Part shown: positions 23,447-35,841 of the stretch, one piece after another
Numbering within the stretch: the stretch's first letter is position 1
How the letters are laid out: every line of letters starts with the position of its first letter
Origin: Chenopodium formosanum
Lineage: Eukaryota > Streptophyta > Magnoliopsida > Caryophyllales > Amaranthaceae
Direction of reading: 5' to 3'
DNA length: 64,000 nucleotides
Assembly (NCBI GenBank): GCA_024500155.1
Contig: CM044858.1
Span: 5,146,001-5,210,000 of the forward strand
Position numbers and translations under genes: made by a program
The notes under the pieces: model-generated
Seen by the model: the letters and a program-made list of their open reading frames with translations, nothing else
Databases searched by the model: none
What the model was told of the DNA's origin: nothing

Positions 23447-23616
23447 GGGTTTGTTCTCTTACGTTGAAATACAGCTCAGTTCAGTTCAGCTCAGCTCAGT
23501 TCAGTTCAGCTCAGCTCAGCTCAGTTCAGTTCAGCTCCTAATTTCCTTCTCTTATAAAATATTTTTCAGTTCAGTTCAGTTCAGTTCAACTGAGTTCAGT
23601 CAAAGAGAACAGGCCC
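23447..23616. mobile_element. Pentamer-filled Tourist-like MITE, copy 1 (170 bp)
   Basis: The ends are GGGTTTGTTCTC and GAGAACAGGCCC, with TAA on both sides (23444-23446 and 23617-23619). The interior is almost wholly (TTCAG/CTCAG)n. It belongs to a family with copies at 25065, 30509, 44983 and 55419. Confidence 0.85.
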
Positions 23617-24521
23617 TAACTACGGCAATTTACATTTAAAAGTATGTATTGATAAACCTATTTAAGTGAAATACACATCAATTAATATAAAACGGAGGAA
23701 CTATTATCTTATTATTTGCACGAATATTTTTTTGGTTGTACATAGAGTTGTAGACTTATAGTGTATTAGTATAAGTGAGACTTGATCCAAAAATTAAGGT
23801 ACCACCTCATTACTTAATCAATTTAATTAGTTGATATTCATATGTGTACACTCTTATTTATTACTTGTACATTTTAGACTTTTATAGCAGTTTTTGCGTA
23901 TCAATTGTGTTATTATTTCAATCTACTGGTGCTTGTTTGGTTGACAGTATGCATTTGGTGGGAATGAAAATTTATTTTTCTGATCCTTGTATTGTATGCA
24001 ATGTGGCATGATTAACACCAGGTCACCAATAAGGCCGCAAGATTAACACCATTGATTTCTTGCTTCTAAATTAGCGGGCCCAAAGAGGGCATTCAATGAA
24101 CGAGGCCCACTTTCAAAGGCCCAATCTTTATATCCTGAGCCCAAATCCAAGATCAATTATCAGTTCATCTTAAATTGCAAAAAATAGAATTCTGCTTGAC
24201 TTGTAAAAAAATCAACTCATTCTAAGGAGATATTTTTTTGAGCTGCACTTTTAGATTTTTTTTTTCCTCTTTTTGAAAAAGTGACAACCTTAAGAAAAGA
24301 TCTAAGAAATCCAAGAGCAGGAACATTTGTATTACAATATTGCAAAAATATTGCTGGTGTTATAATATTATAGAACGCGAAAAATATGAATATTAGCACA
24401 TAATTCTAAAATATGATTGTATTTCACTTTTAAAAATGGTGAAATTTTGGTTCTAATTAAATTCGACTTGGATGAGAAAAATTATTAGATATTGCAATAT
24501 AGATGTATAAAAATACAGAGT

Positions 24522-24626
24522 ATAAAATAACGGTTTTTTTTTTGACGGGATAAAATAACGGTTATAAAAATACGGAGTATAAATTACGGGTTTTTTTTTT
24601 TTTTTTGACGGGATAAAATAACGGTT
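24522..24626 (-). mobile_element. Two poly(T)-GACGGG micro-insertions
   Basis: ATAAAATAACGGTT occurs at 24522-24535 and 24550-24563 around T8-GACGGG. A second T16-GACGGG (24591-24612) is preceded by ATAAATTACGGG and followed by ATAAAATAACGGTT again. The first is a clean tail-only insertion with a 14-bp target duplication; the second may be a second insertion or a local duplication of the first. Confidence 0.7.
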
Positions 24627-25064
24627 ATAAATGCTCGCATTATGCTATAAGATATTCCTACTTGCATTTATTTTTCCTTTAAGATTAAACTTTGTGTTCC
24701 ATTAGTGCATATTTACAAGTCACTAGTATTCTAAACTTCCCTTCTGTCTCTAAACAAATGTTGTTACCTAACACCCACTACACCATCATTTTCATTAAAA
24801 TTATCTACATGTATTATTTTGGAATTTATTTTCTTTAAAAGGTTTTGCTATAGACCATATAGGGATATAGGAACTACTTGTACGTACTAGTCTACTACTA
24901 AGCTTAATACAAAAATCATAAACATAGGCATGCTTTATTCACCCGATCTTCACTTATTTAAATTTATTAGATTTTTGAAAGTTAACTGAACTAACTAAAC
25001 TTTATTAGATTTTTTATTTATAAATATTTATAGATTGAAATTTGATAAACTTTAAACCTTATTA

Positions 25065-25270
25065 GGGCCTGTTCACACTTACTTAATTTCATTTCAGTTC
25101 AGTTAATTTCAGCTCCAATCAGTTCAGTTCAATTCTACTCCTTATTTCCTTCTCTCATAAAATATTCATTTCAGCTCAGTTCAGTTCAACTTTAATCAAT
25201 TCAGTTCAATTCAGTTCAACTCCAATTAGTTCAGTTCAGTTTAGCTCAGTTCAGTAAATGTGAACATCCC
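25065..25270. mobile_element. Pentamer-filled Tourist-like MITE, copy 2 (206 bp)
   Basis: The ends are GGGCCTGTTCACA and TGTGAACATCCC, with TTA at 25062-25064 and 25271-25273. The interior has TTCAG repeats in two blocks around a CTTCTCTCATAAAATATTC core that is also present in the other copies. Confidence 0.85.
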
Positions 25271-25587
25271 TTACTCTTTGTAAGACTTATTTGAACTTAT
25301 TATTAACCATTAATTAATTATAAAATTACTTTTTCTAGAATTAAATGGAAATGAGGTTAACAAACCAAGATTTCATTGTTTTCTCCCTAAAATTGCTCCA
25401 ATTTATTTACAAATATAAGAAAATGTTTCATCTAATGAAGAAAAGGAGTTATACATACATCACCCCCAAACTTTCAAAAATAGTGAATCAAGATTCTATT
25501 AATTAAGTAGCTTTCAAAAATACAAAGGGAAGAGGGCCAAAAGAATTTTAGTGTAAAGCTAATAGTGAAGCAAGATTTGAAAGTGAG

Positions 25588-25690
25588 GGATAGTTCAAGT
25601 GGTTAGAGCTCCCCTTCCGATACCAGGTAACTTGGGATCGATTCTCATCACTCGTCCTTGTGGCTCTCTTAAAAAATAAAAAATTAGGAC
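25588..25690 (+). mobile_element. Short tRNA-derived SINE or SINE head
   Basis: The A-box-like TAGTTCAAGTGG and the B-box-like GGATCGATTCTC are spaced as in a tRNA promoter; an A-rich tail follows about 50 bases later. No target duplication was found. A degenerate tRNA gene is the alternative, but acceptor-stem pairing is not evident. Confidence 0.5.
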
Positions 25691-26175
25691 CATAAATTAC
25701 TTCTATAAGCTCAATTATAGAAGTTTCATATGATGATCAAAGTTGATTCCAAACCCTAATACTACAAAATTAAATTTATTAATCAAATTAAGTATTTTGG
25801 TTGCATACGTTGCCTGTGTTCTTGAGTGGCAACATCAGGAAAATTAAAACAATAAAATGAGGAAGATTCTGATTCTCCTCAGCAAAAAAGTGGATTCTAG
25901 CTATCCCTTTTTTTTCTCTTTCCTATTAGTTAATAAAGGTAAAATTTGGAGGAAAAAAAATGCAAAATAATGTTACAATTCCACTAATGATTTTTAGAGG
26001 ACTAATATTAGTCCAAATTAAGTGAACGTGGTGTAATGCCTTTTCATTTGTGCTGAATAATTCTATGGGAGTATTGAGTTAGTTGGGAATCTTTGAAAAA
26101 GTTCCAAATATTGTGTTTGACTGGTTTTCTTTCCCTTTTCATTTCATATATCTTTTTTTTTTTTCAATTCATTAA

Positions 26176-26523
26176 TCTATTTTACAGTATACATTTTACT
26201 GAAGGCGAAAGAGGGACACTTAGAGGCGTTACATTAAAAATTTTCCGTGCAAAAGTATTTGCCAAAAAAAAAAAAAAAAATATTTACTCTTACAAAAGAT
26301 TGTATCTAGATTATAGTTCACTTTAATAAAATCTAAATTAAACTTTCCAAAATATTAAATATTTTATTATAACTATTATTTGTATTTATTTTTTCTAATA
26401 TATTTCATAATTTCAAATAATTGGTGTGTCGAGTACTTAATTTTTTTTTATATATATTTTTATAATTTTGTTGTCATTAAAAGCATTTAACAACCGTGCA
26501 TTCATCTACGGGATTTAACCTAG
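26176..26523 (+). mobile_element. Short non-autonomous Helitron (348 bp)
   Basis: It starts TCTATTTTACAG after an A and ends with a weak hairpin (CCGTG...TACGGG), nine bases, CTAG and T. The first 80 bases share GACACTT and AAAATTTTCC(C/G) blocks with the Helitron at 15579, which supports common family membership. Confidence 0.65.
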
Positions 26524-27767
26524 TTTCATTCAAAAGAAGAAGAAATTGAAGTAATGATATTTTTAAAAGTTCACTTGTATAGTGGTATATGCACAGGCTA
26601 AAGTAATTAAAGAAATATGTCAATTGGGGAGTAACAAACAGAAGAGGTATACTTTTAAGTGGAATTTCTTTTTATAGTATTCATCTTTGCCTCTATTTGT
26701 TTTATAGAATAATGTATGAATATTCTTATAAAGTTTGTGTCAATGATATTGATGGATTGAGTAAATATGGGATCTTCGTAACGAACTTTCACACCTTCAT
26801 CCCATACATGAAACGAAAGAAGATTATCACTTCTTCCTATCACATCCTTAAGATGAGAGTTGAAAGTATTTCAAAATTAAAATAGACATGCATGTAGTTC
26901 AAGCTATCGAATTACTTCTCAAAATCAAACTATACTATACATACAAAAGATTCATAGTTTATGTGAATATATCCATCACAAAAGTTGGGTATGTACGAAA
27001 TGAATATATGGCCTATACTTTATATGGGCCACTTCATCATCCAATAGAAAGAAGGTTTTGGGATTCTATGATTTCTATCCATTTATACCCCGTCTCATCA
27101 CCCTTCTTTGGTCACAAAGCTAAGGCATCCCATCAAACCATCAACTAGCTTAGTCCAATTTGGGCAACTAGTGCTTATTGTCACAATAATTTTAATTTGC
27201 TATAGCATGTTTTACATGTCAAATAATATCTTTTAAATATTTTTGTATTTATCGTCGACTTAGCTAAGTATGCAAATTTACAACATGACAGTAAGTATTT
27301 AATTTCAATATGGATGTGATATACCTCAATGTATATTGACAACTACTTGAAATTTCGACTTTTAAGGACATTGTAACATCAATTTACCCAAGACCCTTTA
27401 ATATGTAACATCAATTTACTTAAGGATATTAAGAGTGAAAATGTTTTAAGTGAAAAGTTGTGTTTAAAATTAATAAAATATCCAACCTGGCATGATATAG
27501 ACACCAAGTAATATTGAGTTAAAATGGGATTTTGGATCATATCAAGAAAGATTTTGATTCCATCTAGTCCAAGTAGAGGTATAATATTTGTCCATTTCCT
27601 TATGTTTGTTTGAGGTCCTAATTAATTTGGCATACCTAAGCAAACCAATATCAAGTTAAAACTAAAGTATTGAATGGAGAGAATTACACAAGAAATTTGT
27701 ATAGCACAATGTATTTGGCGCCGACTAAATGAAATTTCGTTCCTAGTAAATCTGTGATTAAGAAATT

Positions 27768-27890
27768 TCCTGAATTTTTGTTGAATTTGCTAAAATTTTG
27801 TTGAATTTGCTAAATTTGTAAAGATAGAGCACACTTTGCAAAAAGAAATTTCCTGAATTTTTGTTGAATTTGCTAAATTTTTGTTCCTAG
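27768..27890. repeat. Short duplication with GAATTTGCTAAA units
   Basis: AAGAAATTTCCTGAATTTTT followed by GTTGAATTTGCTAAA occurs twice, about 80 bases apart, with an extra GTTGAATTTGCTAAA in the first copy. No gene context. Confidence 0.75.
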
Positions 27891-28352
27891 TCCATATGTT
27901 ACCCTACAATACAACATCCACTTGAAATTTCAATTTGATTGGAATTTTTTATTTGTTTAGTTATTCATTTTATTTTTTTTATTTTTTCATGATTTAGACG
28001 TTTGTTGCCAAAGTATAAACTTTTATCAAACTTTGGTATAATGTCTTAAGGATAAACTCTGGCATGATAAATACCCTCAAAAGGGAAATGGTGGGAATAT
28101 AATGGGTTGAGAATTAAGAGCCATTCAAAAATTTGAAAGCCATTTTAATTTTGTATGTAGTTTCATTTTCCTCTTAACTTTTGGGTAGGTGTTACATGCT
28201 TACACCACATTTTTCCATAAGAAAAGAAAGTGATATAAAACTATCATTTTATTTTTCTTCTTCTTTCCTATGAAAGTGCCCAATGTCTTTGGAAAAGTTG
28301 TTCCTTTTTGTTGATAATTATTAGGATAGGATTGAATTTCTAATGGCCTAGT

Positions 28353-28376
28353 CCCCCCCCCCCCCCCCCCCCCCCC
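28353..28376. repeat. C24 tract
   Basis: Twenty-four consecutive C in AT-rich intergenic DNA. A (T)n tract follows at about 28504-28537. Confidence 0.9.
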
Positions 28377-28385
28377 ACTTCCCAC

Positions 28386-28500
28386 ATAACTATGATAATA
28401 AAAGGATTATTAGGTTGAAGACTAAAACCGATTATATATTTTATAGACCATTTATTTATATATTATAAAATAAAGTATTTAGGTTATAATTATAATATGA

Positions 28501-28540
<40 letters not shown>

Positions 28541-29938
28541 TAGATTCTATATATATTCATTTATAATAACTGCAATAGCTGCCAATATAATAAAGTGGTT
28601 TTATAAAAAGATTAATGAGAATTTTGTATTCTCTACATTATATAAATGATCAAATAATGACAATGCTCGAAACCATTATAATATTAATGAACATATTGTA
28701 TATGTTAGGTCTTCTAAAAAATAAAAAATACATCGTATATTCGTATGCTAGGAGATCTATTTTTAAGCAATATGATTGTGGTTACTTTATAAAATAAAAA
28801 AAATAAAAAAAAAAAAAAAAGAAAGAAAAGAAAAGAAAAGGATTGTGGCTTCTATATACTACGTATATAAGTTTAGGGGGGATTTTAGATGATTAATTAA
28901 GGTGGACAAATTGATTCCATATACTTGCAGCTAAATCATAAACATATGCATAGTCCATAGAGTTGCATGTGAATGGGCCAAAAGGTCGGAGTATAAAAAA
29001 AGAGCAAGGGAAACATAAAATCTTGCTTTATGCTAGGTGGGATGTGTATTAAATGAATCCAAATGCATGCTCTTTTTTGACCAAAAGCAACCATATTGTA
29101 TAAAGAGGAATGTAACAAAAAAAAAAAAAAAAAAAAAAACAAAAAAACAAAACAATTCCTACCTTACATTCTTTCCTATTAAACTCCTCAATGTATTGAT
29201 TTAGATTACACATTTTACATGATATTTATCTCGGATGAAAGGAATTAAAATTTCATACCACGATAATTAAACGTTCAATAGAAAATGTTCCAAAAATGTA
29301 TGATCGAAATAAATCATATACATTTACATTTCATTTAAAATTTGAAAGATGAGATCAAATAAGCGTATAATCATTCACACATAATTACATTGAGAATTTT
29401 TTCTTGAAAAAGACTAATAACCTATAGTATCTATTCAAAAATAGAAGAATATTTATAGGCGAAATTAAAAAACTCCACGACCATATGATGAGAAGAAAGC
29501 GACACGTAAAAGGGGCTCCCTAAGTCTATGGATGTTATTGAATTGTAGTTTGACAGAAATAATTTTTGTCCGACGAAAAAAACAAACAAAAGAGAAAACT
29601 AAGGAGAGAAGAGTGGGGAAATAAAAATGCAAAATATTTCAATTTTCATTTAAAAACGAAAAACAAAATCTAAATTGAATGAATGAAAGGCACCAACTGG
29701 GGACGGCCCAACGGAAGAGGCGAGTCGGAAAACTTTATTTGTTTTGTGTTTAAAAGGAGTCAATTGGCTTTTGGTGATGCTTCGGAGCCGTCTACTTAAC
29801 TTTGTACCAAGTACAATACTATTTAACTACCCTTCCAACTTAATTCCCCCGTTTTTATTTATACTCATTACACTTAAATTTTGATGATAATTTTATAATT
29901 TATATCGACTAAATATGACGTTTTATAGGTACATTTTT

Positions 29939-29976
<38 letters not shown>

Positions 29977-30500
29977 CATATGATATCTTCTAACATGTCT
30001 CAGTCTATAATTTTATAATTTTTACATACTAATAATTATAGATATTGACATACTAATAATACATTTGTTTTAAAAGTAAATAATTAAATACAGAGGAAGA
30101 ATATCGATATGTTTACAGATTGAAGATTATATATTGTTTTTCACGATCCAAAATCATTATACTTCTCTTTGTTGTTATTGTTTTACCTTTTGCTTTTTTT
30201 AAAAAAAATAAATAAATTATACGAAGTACTAATCATATTTTAAAATCTATTTCTTAATTGTCTATCATTACAATGTGTGGAAAAGTGGAGAAGAATTGAA
30301 GAAGGTGGTAGTATAGTAATGTGCTAGTTATGTCAACTATAATCAATCTTATTTGACAAGTAGTTATATATATATATATACTATATACTAATGTGAAATA
30401 ATAAGCATTCAGATATTTTGATTTAGAGATAATAACAGCATTAAAAATGGATTGATATTTTAATAACTTTCAAGTTAATAAAATAAGGTGATGGATTTAC
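28386..30500. other. Intergenic, simple repeats only
   Basis: AT-rich sequence with a T tract, an AAAG-rich run near 28800-28840, an A20 tract near 29119 and a (TA)15 microsatellite at 29945-29974. No exon structure was seen. Confidence 0.6.
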
Positions 30501-30508
30501 ATTGTTTA

Positions 30509-30710
30509 GGGCCTGTTCACATTTAATTTACTAAATTGAGTTGAACTGAACTGAACTGAACTGATTATATTGGAGCTGAACTGAACTGAATTGAGCTGAA
30601 ATGAATATTTTATAAGAGAGGAAAATTAAGAGCTGAACTGAACTGAACTGATTAGAGCTGAACTGAACTGATTGGAGCTGAACTGAAATTAAGTAAATAA
30701 GAACAGGCCC
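30509..30710. mobile_element. Pentamer-filled Tourist-like MITE, copy 3 (202 bp)
   Basis: The ends GGGCCTGTTCACATTTA and TAAGAACAGGCCC are inverted. TTA lies on the left (30506-30508) and CTA on the right (30711-30713), one mismatch. Pentamers here read CTGAA, the opposite orientation to copies 1, 2 and 5. Confidence 0.85.
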
Positions 30711-30719
30711 CTAGTGTTT

Positions 30720-32510
30720 ACATTCAATATATAATTCACTTATTACTTGGCCATACAAAGAGTTTTAAAATGTGGTATATTTACTTCCTATTAGGTTTTG
30801 AGGGTTAGTTTGTTTAAAGACTAAAATTAAAGCTATACTTTGATTTGTTAAAATATAAACAATTTAAGAATATTTATGCTAACATTACAATTAATTAACA
30901 TACAAAGTTTTTCATTATTATATAAAAGATAAAATATTGCAACTATTGTAAAACATAGATAGTACTTCGATCATTCGATATATGTTATGAATTCGATATC
31001 ATGAATAGTAATAGTAATAGTAATAGTAATAAAGGAAATAATTGTAGGGCGATGCACAGTTAATTAGAAGCGTGTGTGACTTGTATATATGATGAACACC
31101 TCAAAAAGTCTAAACCCACCAAATTGGCTAGTTATGTAAATAGAAACCAAGCAAAGCAGGCAGCTGTAAAATGTAAGCCCCACGTTTTATCGTTCCGAGT
31201 TGGCCTGTCTATTGAATTTCCCATTCGCCACATCTCATAATATGACCCTCCCTCCTCTTTAACTCTTTTCTTTATGTTTTTTACCCTGACCACAATTAAT
31301 TTATACACTATTATTAGCAATTTTAGCTCATAGATTCTTATTCTGAATCTTAGCTAACTACTCCATAATATTCTTATTAATTGGTCAATAATTAATTTAC
31401 ACCATTTGATTTTTTTAAATTCTTTTTAAATTTTTTTTAAAGAGTGCATTATACAAGAATAGTGTAATGGATTGTAATCACAGCCGTTGGCGACAAAATA
31501 AATTTACAAAGATCTAAATTTATGTTACAAATATCTTTGATCTTTTGACGGATCAATTTGATAGTAACTAATTAATTTTTGGTGCCATATTTTAAATTAG
31601 TGTTTAGATAAATATGCACGATAACGGTGGAGAAATAAACTATTGTACGAAGTATGATTTACTCTGTATTTAATTACTATAGATTTGCTTAGCTAATACT
31701 ACATATTGATGATGAATGCAATATCTTGCAAAATTTTATACATGCAATAAGTTCACTATCAATTATTGCAGCCTATATAAAAACGTTTATCACATTTACA
31801 TGTATATGTATGATATGGAAATAAAAGACCAATAATGTAGTAATGAGTAATCATATATATAAGTACACATATACTCTTATCTAAGATAAACTTACATAAT
31901 TAAATTATTACTACTTCGTATATAAATGAGACTAACATTTAAGTTGAAGAAAGTAGGACTTTCGGTAACCAAACATAAAACATACTCCGTACTCCATAGC
32001 TCATAGCACAGGCTAATTATTGTCCAGGTTGTTGGATTATTAAAACCAAGAACAGTGAATGGTGATTGATGAAGGTTCCTCAACCATTCCACTAAGCTAA
32101 GGGTAGGTTTATTTGTCTAGACAAATTATTAAATAGCAAAATACTTCATACTCATAGCACAGTAAAAAAAAAATTTAGTGGTCGAGGGCAATAATGCACG
32201 GCATGTATAATCAATTTGCCAAACTTTTAGTTACAAATCCTTACAATACATTGTTTTTCCTTGAGAGCAGCCCTCAACATGATACTTAGCTTGTAGACAG
32301 CTAACTATGCATTTTTATTAATTCATTTTAATTAATATTTGACTTATGTGAATATCGTAAAATTAAACAATGAGAAAAATCTAACAAGATTTCATATATT
32401 GGCTACGGTTTTCCTTCAAATGAAATATTCCAACTATAAATGACTTAAAGAGCGAATACAACATAATTGGAAAAATCTCTAGCCCGAAGATACATACTAA
32501 CTACTACTAA
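30720..32510. other. Intergenic, no gene seen
   Basis: AT-rich, with a (TAGTAA)n run at about 31003-31031. Open frames are short and lack coding character. Confidence 0.6.
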
Positions 32511-32514
32511 GGGC

Positions 32515-32580
32515 ATGTGCAGTGAAAAATTTTGTGAGTAGATTTGAATGTGCAGTGAAAAATTTTGTGAGTAGATTTAA
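32515..32580. repeat. 33-bp direct duplication
   Basis: GTGCAGTGAAAAATTTTGTG plus AGTAGATTT is repeated immediately. The preceding TAAGGGCATGTGCAGTG looks like a MITE end, but no partner end was found. Confidence 0.7.
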
Positions 32581-32662
32581 ACTCTCCTAATTTAATAATT
32601 ACGTGTCATATAGCATCTATTTAGCAATGAACATCTATCATATCATGTAAATGATGTAATCT

Positions 32663-32709
32663 ATGTCGTATCTTTTTTTTTTTTTTTTTTTTGAATAGAT
32701 GTCGTATCT
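32663..32709 (-). mobile_element. Poly(T)-GAATAG micro-insertion with 11-bp target duplication
   Basis: ATGTCGTATCT lies at 32663-32673 and 32699-32709 with only T19-GAATAG between. It has the same architecture as the insertions at 3792 and 24522, but the six retained bases differ, so a different source RNA is likely. Confidence 0.75.
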
Positions 32710-33558
32710 AATATGAGTAACAAATATATAGGCAAACTACCATTAATATGCTATTCACAATGCAAAAATATGTACACTTATAGTATCATATTTATAATTT
32801 AGCAATTAGAAATTTTATATAAGGTGCAACAAGAGATGATGGTGATGTTTTAACATTTAAGCAAACTACAATTAGTATGCTATTCACAAAAAATGTACAC
32901 CTATCATATTCAATAATTTACGTAATAGTTGGTGAATCTTAATCTATTAATTGCGGAGCATATATCAATGTCTTAATTTGATCAATCGATAAATTAAATT
33001 AGATGAAATTGTTTGAATTTTGACATGCATATGGAACGTGCGCCCTGCTTAATTGCAAAATTTTGTTTACTGAATCTCATTAATACATAACAGCCTTTCT
33101 GATATTAATTGATGTGGGCAGCCAATAAATAATCCACTTGCAATTTATTTACCATTTCAACTCCTTTTTAATTTAATTTGTTGGAAGACAAATATAAAGT
33201 ACGCTCACTATCATTTTGCCCTTTTATAGTTTTATCGTTAGTTGATACTTTCCAGTTAGAGCTAAATTGGACTAGTATCTATCTGAACATAGTATATCTT
33301 CTCCAAAGCATGAGGCACGATAACCGGAAAGTGACCTGGGATATGGCTAGGATTGGATCTTATTATGGGTTTGATTCTTTGAATTGCGAAAATGCCTATT
33401 GCTTTTTAATTAGTACTGTATTAATTAGTGAGTAATAATATTACAAGATTGAAGATTCCTTTAATATTTGTACTTAGATTTTAGCACAAGAAAATTATAA
33501 GATGATACTCATAATAAACATATATAAATTCATCTAATTAATTTGTACACATTATAGG

Positions 33559-33680
33559 TTTTTTTTTTTTTTTTTTGACAAGAATAAAAGGGATTTCATT
33601 AATAAAATATAGTCAAACGGCACTTACCTAAAGGACTTTGGGCTTGTAAGTGGATGTATGCATCAAGATAATGCATGCTT
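33559..33680 (-). mobile_element. Probable 5'-truncated LINE 3' end, minus strand
   Basis: T18 is followed by GACAAGAATAAAAGGGATTT and CATTAATAAA; on the minus strand this reads TTAATGAAATCCC then TTCTTGTC then poly(A), a pattern common at plant LINE 3' ends. The retained TTGTC-A(n) resembles the CCCGTC-A(n) of the micro-insertions. The extent is uncertain and no target duplication was found. Confidence 0.5.
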
Positions 33681-33699
33681 TGAACCAAAACACATAATA

Positions 33700-35640
33700 T
33701 GACACCTTGTTCATTGATCCAAGACCTGTCGTTGTAGATATATGAAGGTTAATTATATTTTTAGCTCCTTATTTTTTTTGGTCAAAGATCCGACATATGA
33801 AATATGACTTTCTTATAATAATGCCCACATTAAGAATAGTAATAGATACATGCAATTGGTAGGAACAAGCATAAACGCACTAATTAATATAAACAAATGA
33901 AACAAGTGAATGCTAACCAGAGACAAGAGGCGCCCCAAGTAACAAGTTATTTCACGAAATCAAGAAATTAATTGAATAGAATCAAACTTAATTTAGCTTA
34001 ATAATAATATAATAGTGTGCGTAGTTCGTATTACTTTTGAAATTAAAATTAAAGTGTACGTGTGGTGTATGTGCAGTGCTGGCCTTCTTTTTACGTAAAG
34101 AGGAAAGAAAATGGAAGCTAATTTAATTAAGTTCACAACTGGGATAGGTAGAACTAACGAAGGACAGTTAATATCTGGCCTGGGGTCATGCATACTCGAT
34201 TACTCATTTATGCTTCACTTTTTATACATCTAAACTTTAAATATGTGCTCGTATAATATGCACGTTTTTCTCTTTTTAAACTTTATTTTTTTGTTTTGTA
34301 ATTTTTACAAGTCAAAACAATGTGATGACATAACAGCATACCGCAGCTGGTTTAATTTGTATGTAAGTAGGTACGTATGTGCGTGTTATGTTTATGTATG
34401 GAACCACGGAAGAAGCTGCCCCCCATGCAACGTTCAATTACAAACTCTACACTCAAGCTGTTCATCAAGTGACCTTAATATAATTTAATTAGTTAATTAC
34501 TTCATTTTTTAATGTATTGCTGATCCTCTGTTGACACCACTTTTACTTATAGTTGCTTTGATTATATTAATTAATCACTTCAAAGCGCGTGCCTTATTAC
34601 CTTGAATTGGAGGCAATCACAATAATTAGTTGCTTCAGAAATTAAACTTACATTTGGCCATTTCATTATCCCATTCAAATCAACCCAAGAATGAGCAAGT
34701 ATATACGGATCAATATACCTTAACTTCATTCTGCTCAATTTATTTTAGATTAGTTGCACCATTTGATCCATTATTTGTGTCTCAATTTCTTCTACGAAGT
34801 AGACCTTTAATGAGGACTCTCGGGCATTGCATTAAGCAAAGCTCTTAACAATGGTCACCAATATATAACATGCACCATAAGATGTATTATACCTTGATGA
34901 ATTCATACTATTGTGTGCAAATGCTCCCCACCCCTCTATACGAAGCCTACGAAGTATGCTCCGAACATTTTAACTCTACTAATTTCTCATGCCTAAAAAA
35001 GCTCAACCAATTTCTAAAAATTAGGCTTGGACTTTCTATTTTTATTTTACTACTAACTCTGTATATGTCATTTCATGCATGTATTTTTCAATCAAACATT
35101 CATTTTATGATTATTAAATTAATAATAAGGATTATCAAAATTAACATCTAATTTGGTTTGATCTCCCTTACCCAGAAGCTAATATCATGTGACATATAAC
35201 CAACGAGCTCAACCAAAAATAGTCTACGTTTAGGTAGTTTAGCTTAGATGTGGTGATGGTCTAATTTATTACACAAGTCTTTTAATTACAGCTTAGCTTA
35301 ACTGAGCGAGACCAATCTATATTGTGGTACATGTCAGATAATACCATTTTGATTAAAATTAATACTGTACCAAATTGTGCATATAAGAACAAGTAGAATA
35401 AATATAATAAGTTAGATGATATAAGTCGAATCAATTTTATTGGATGTAAATATTAGACGACTGGATTGATGGGTGTAGTTTTTGGTATATCTCTTCTACT
35501 TAAATTTGAGACCATGGGTTGTAATTAGTTGCACTATGGCCATGAGTTAAGATTTTGTTGTAATATAGTGGGCTCACAATATAATATTTCTAGTGTATGT
35601 GTTTGTTATAAAAATATCATTAAATATCATGAATAGGACC
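33700..35640. other. Upstream region of nitrate reductase
   Basis: No gene was supported. It is AT-rich promoter-distal sequence; short open frames at 34243-34488 and 34630-34848 have no recognisable domain or splice context. Confidence 0.6.
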
Positions 35641-35651
35641 CCCTTCACCCC

Positions 35652-35661
35652 TATATATATA
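35652..35661 (+). promoter_or_regulatory. TATA box of the nitrate reductase gene
   Basis: TATATATATA lies 190 bases before the ATG; transcription would start near 35690 (CAGTGAAACAC). The leader then has a T-rich run (about 35782-35798) and no ATG before the main start. No nitrate-responsive element was identified with confidence. Confidence 0.6.
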
Positions 35662-35841
35662 GATCAACTCGTAAGCCCATTTCTTTTCCAGTGAAACACA
35701 AAACCATAAAAACATAGGTAAATTAGAATCATCACAGAAAATACACAGGAAGACAATCAGTCTTCTTTCTCATTCTTTCTATTTTTTTTTTTTTTTTCAA
35801 ATTTAAATTCCAAAAATCCCTACATTTTCTTCCTTTAAGCT

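Noticed and set aside
23690..23702. Right end of another Stowaway element (ACGGAGGAAC)
   Set aside because: No matching left end or TA-flanked partner could be found nearby.
25588..25690. Functional tRNA gene
   Set aside because: A and B boxes are present but no convincing acceptor or anticodon stem pairing; a SINE head fits better.
26655..27148. Cluster of overlapping 60-86 codon frames on both strands
   Set aside because: Frames conflict, codon use is AT-driven and no motif is recognisable.
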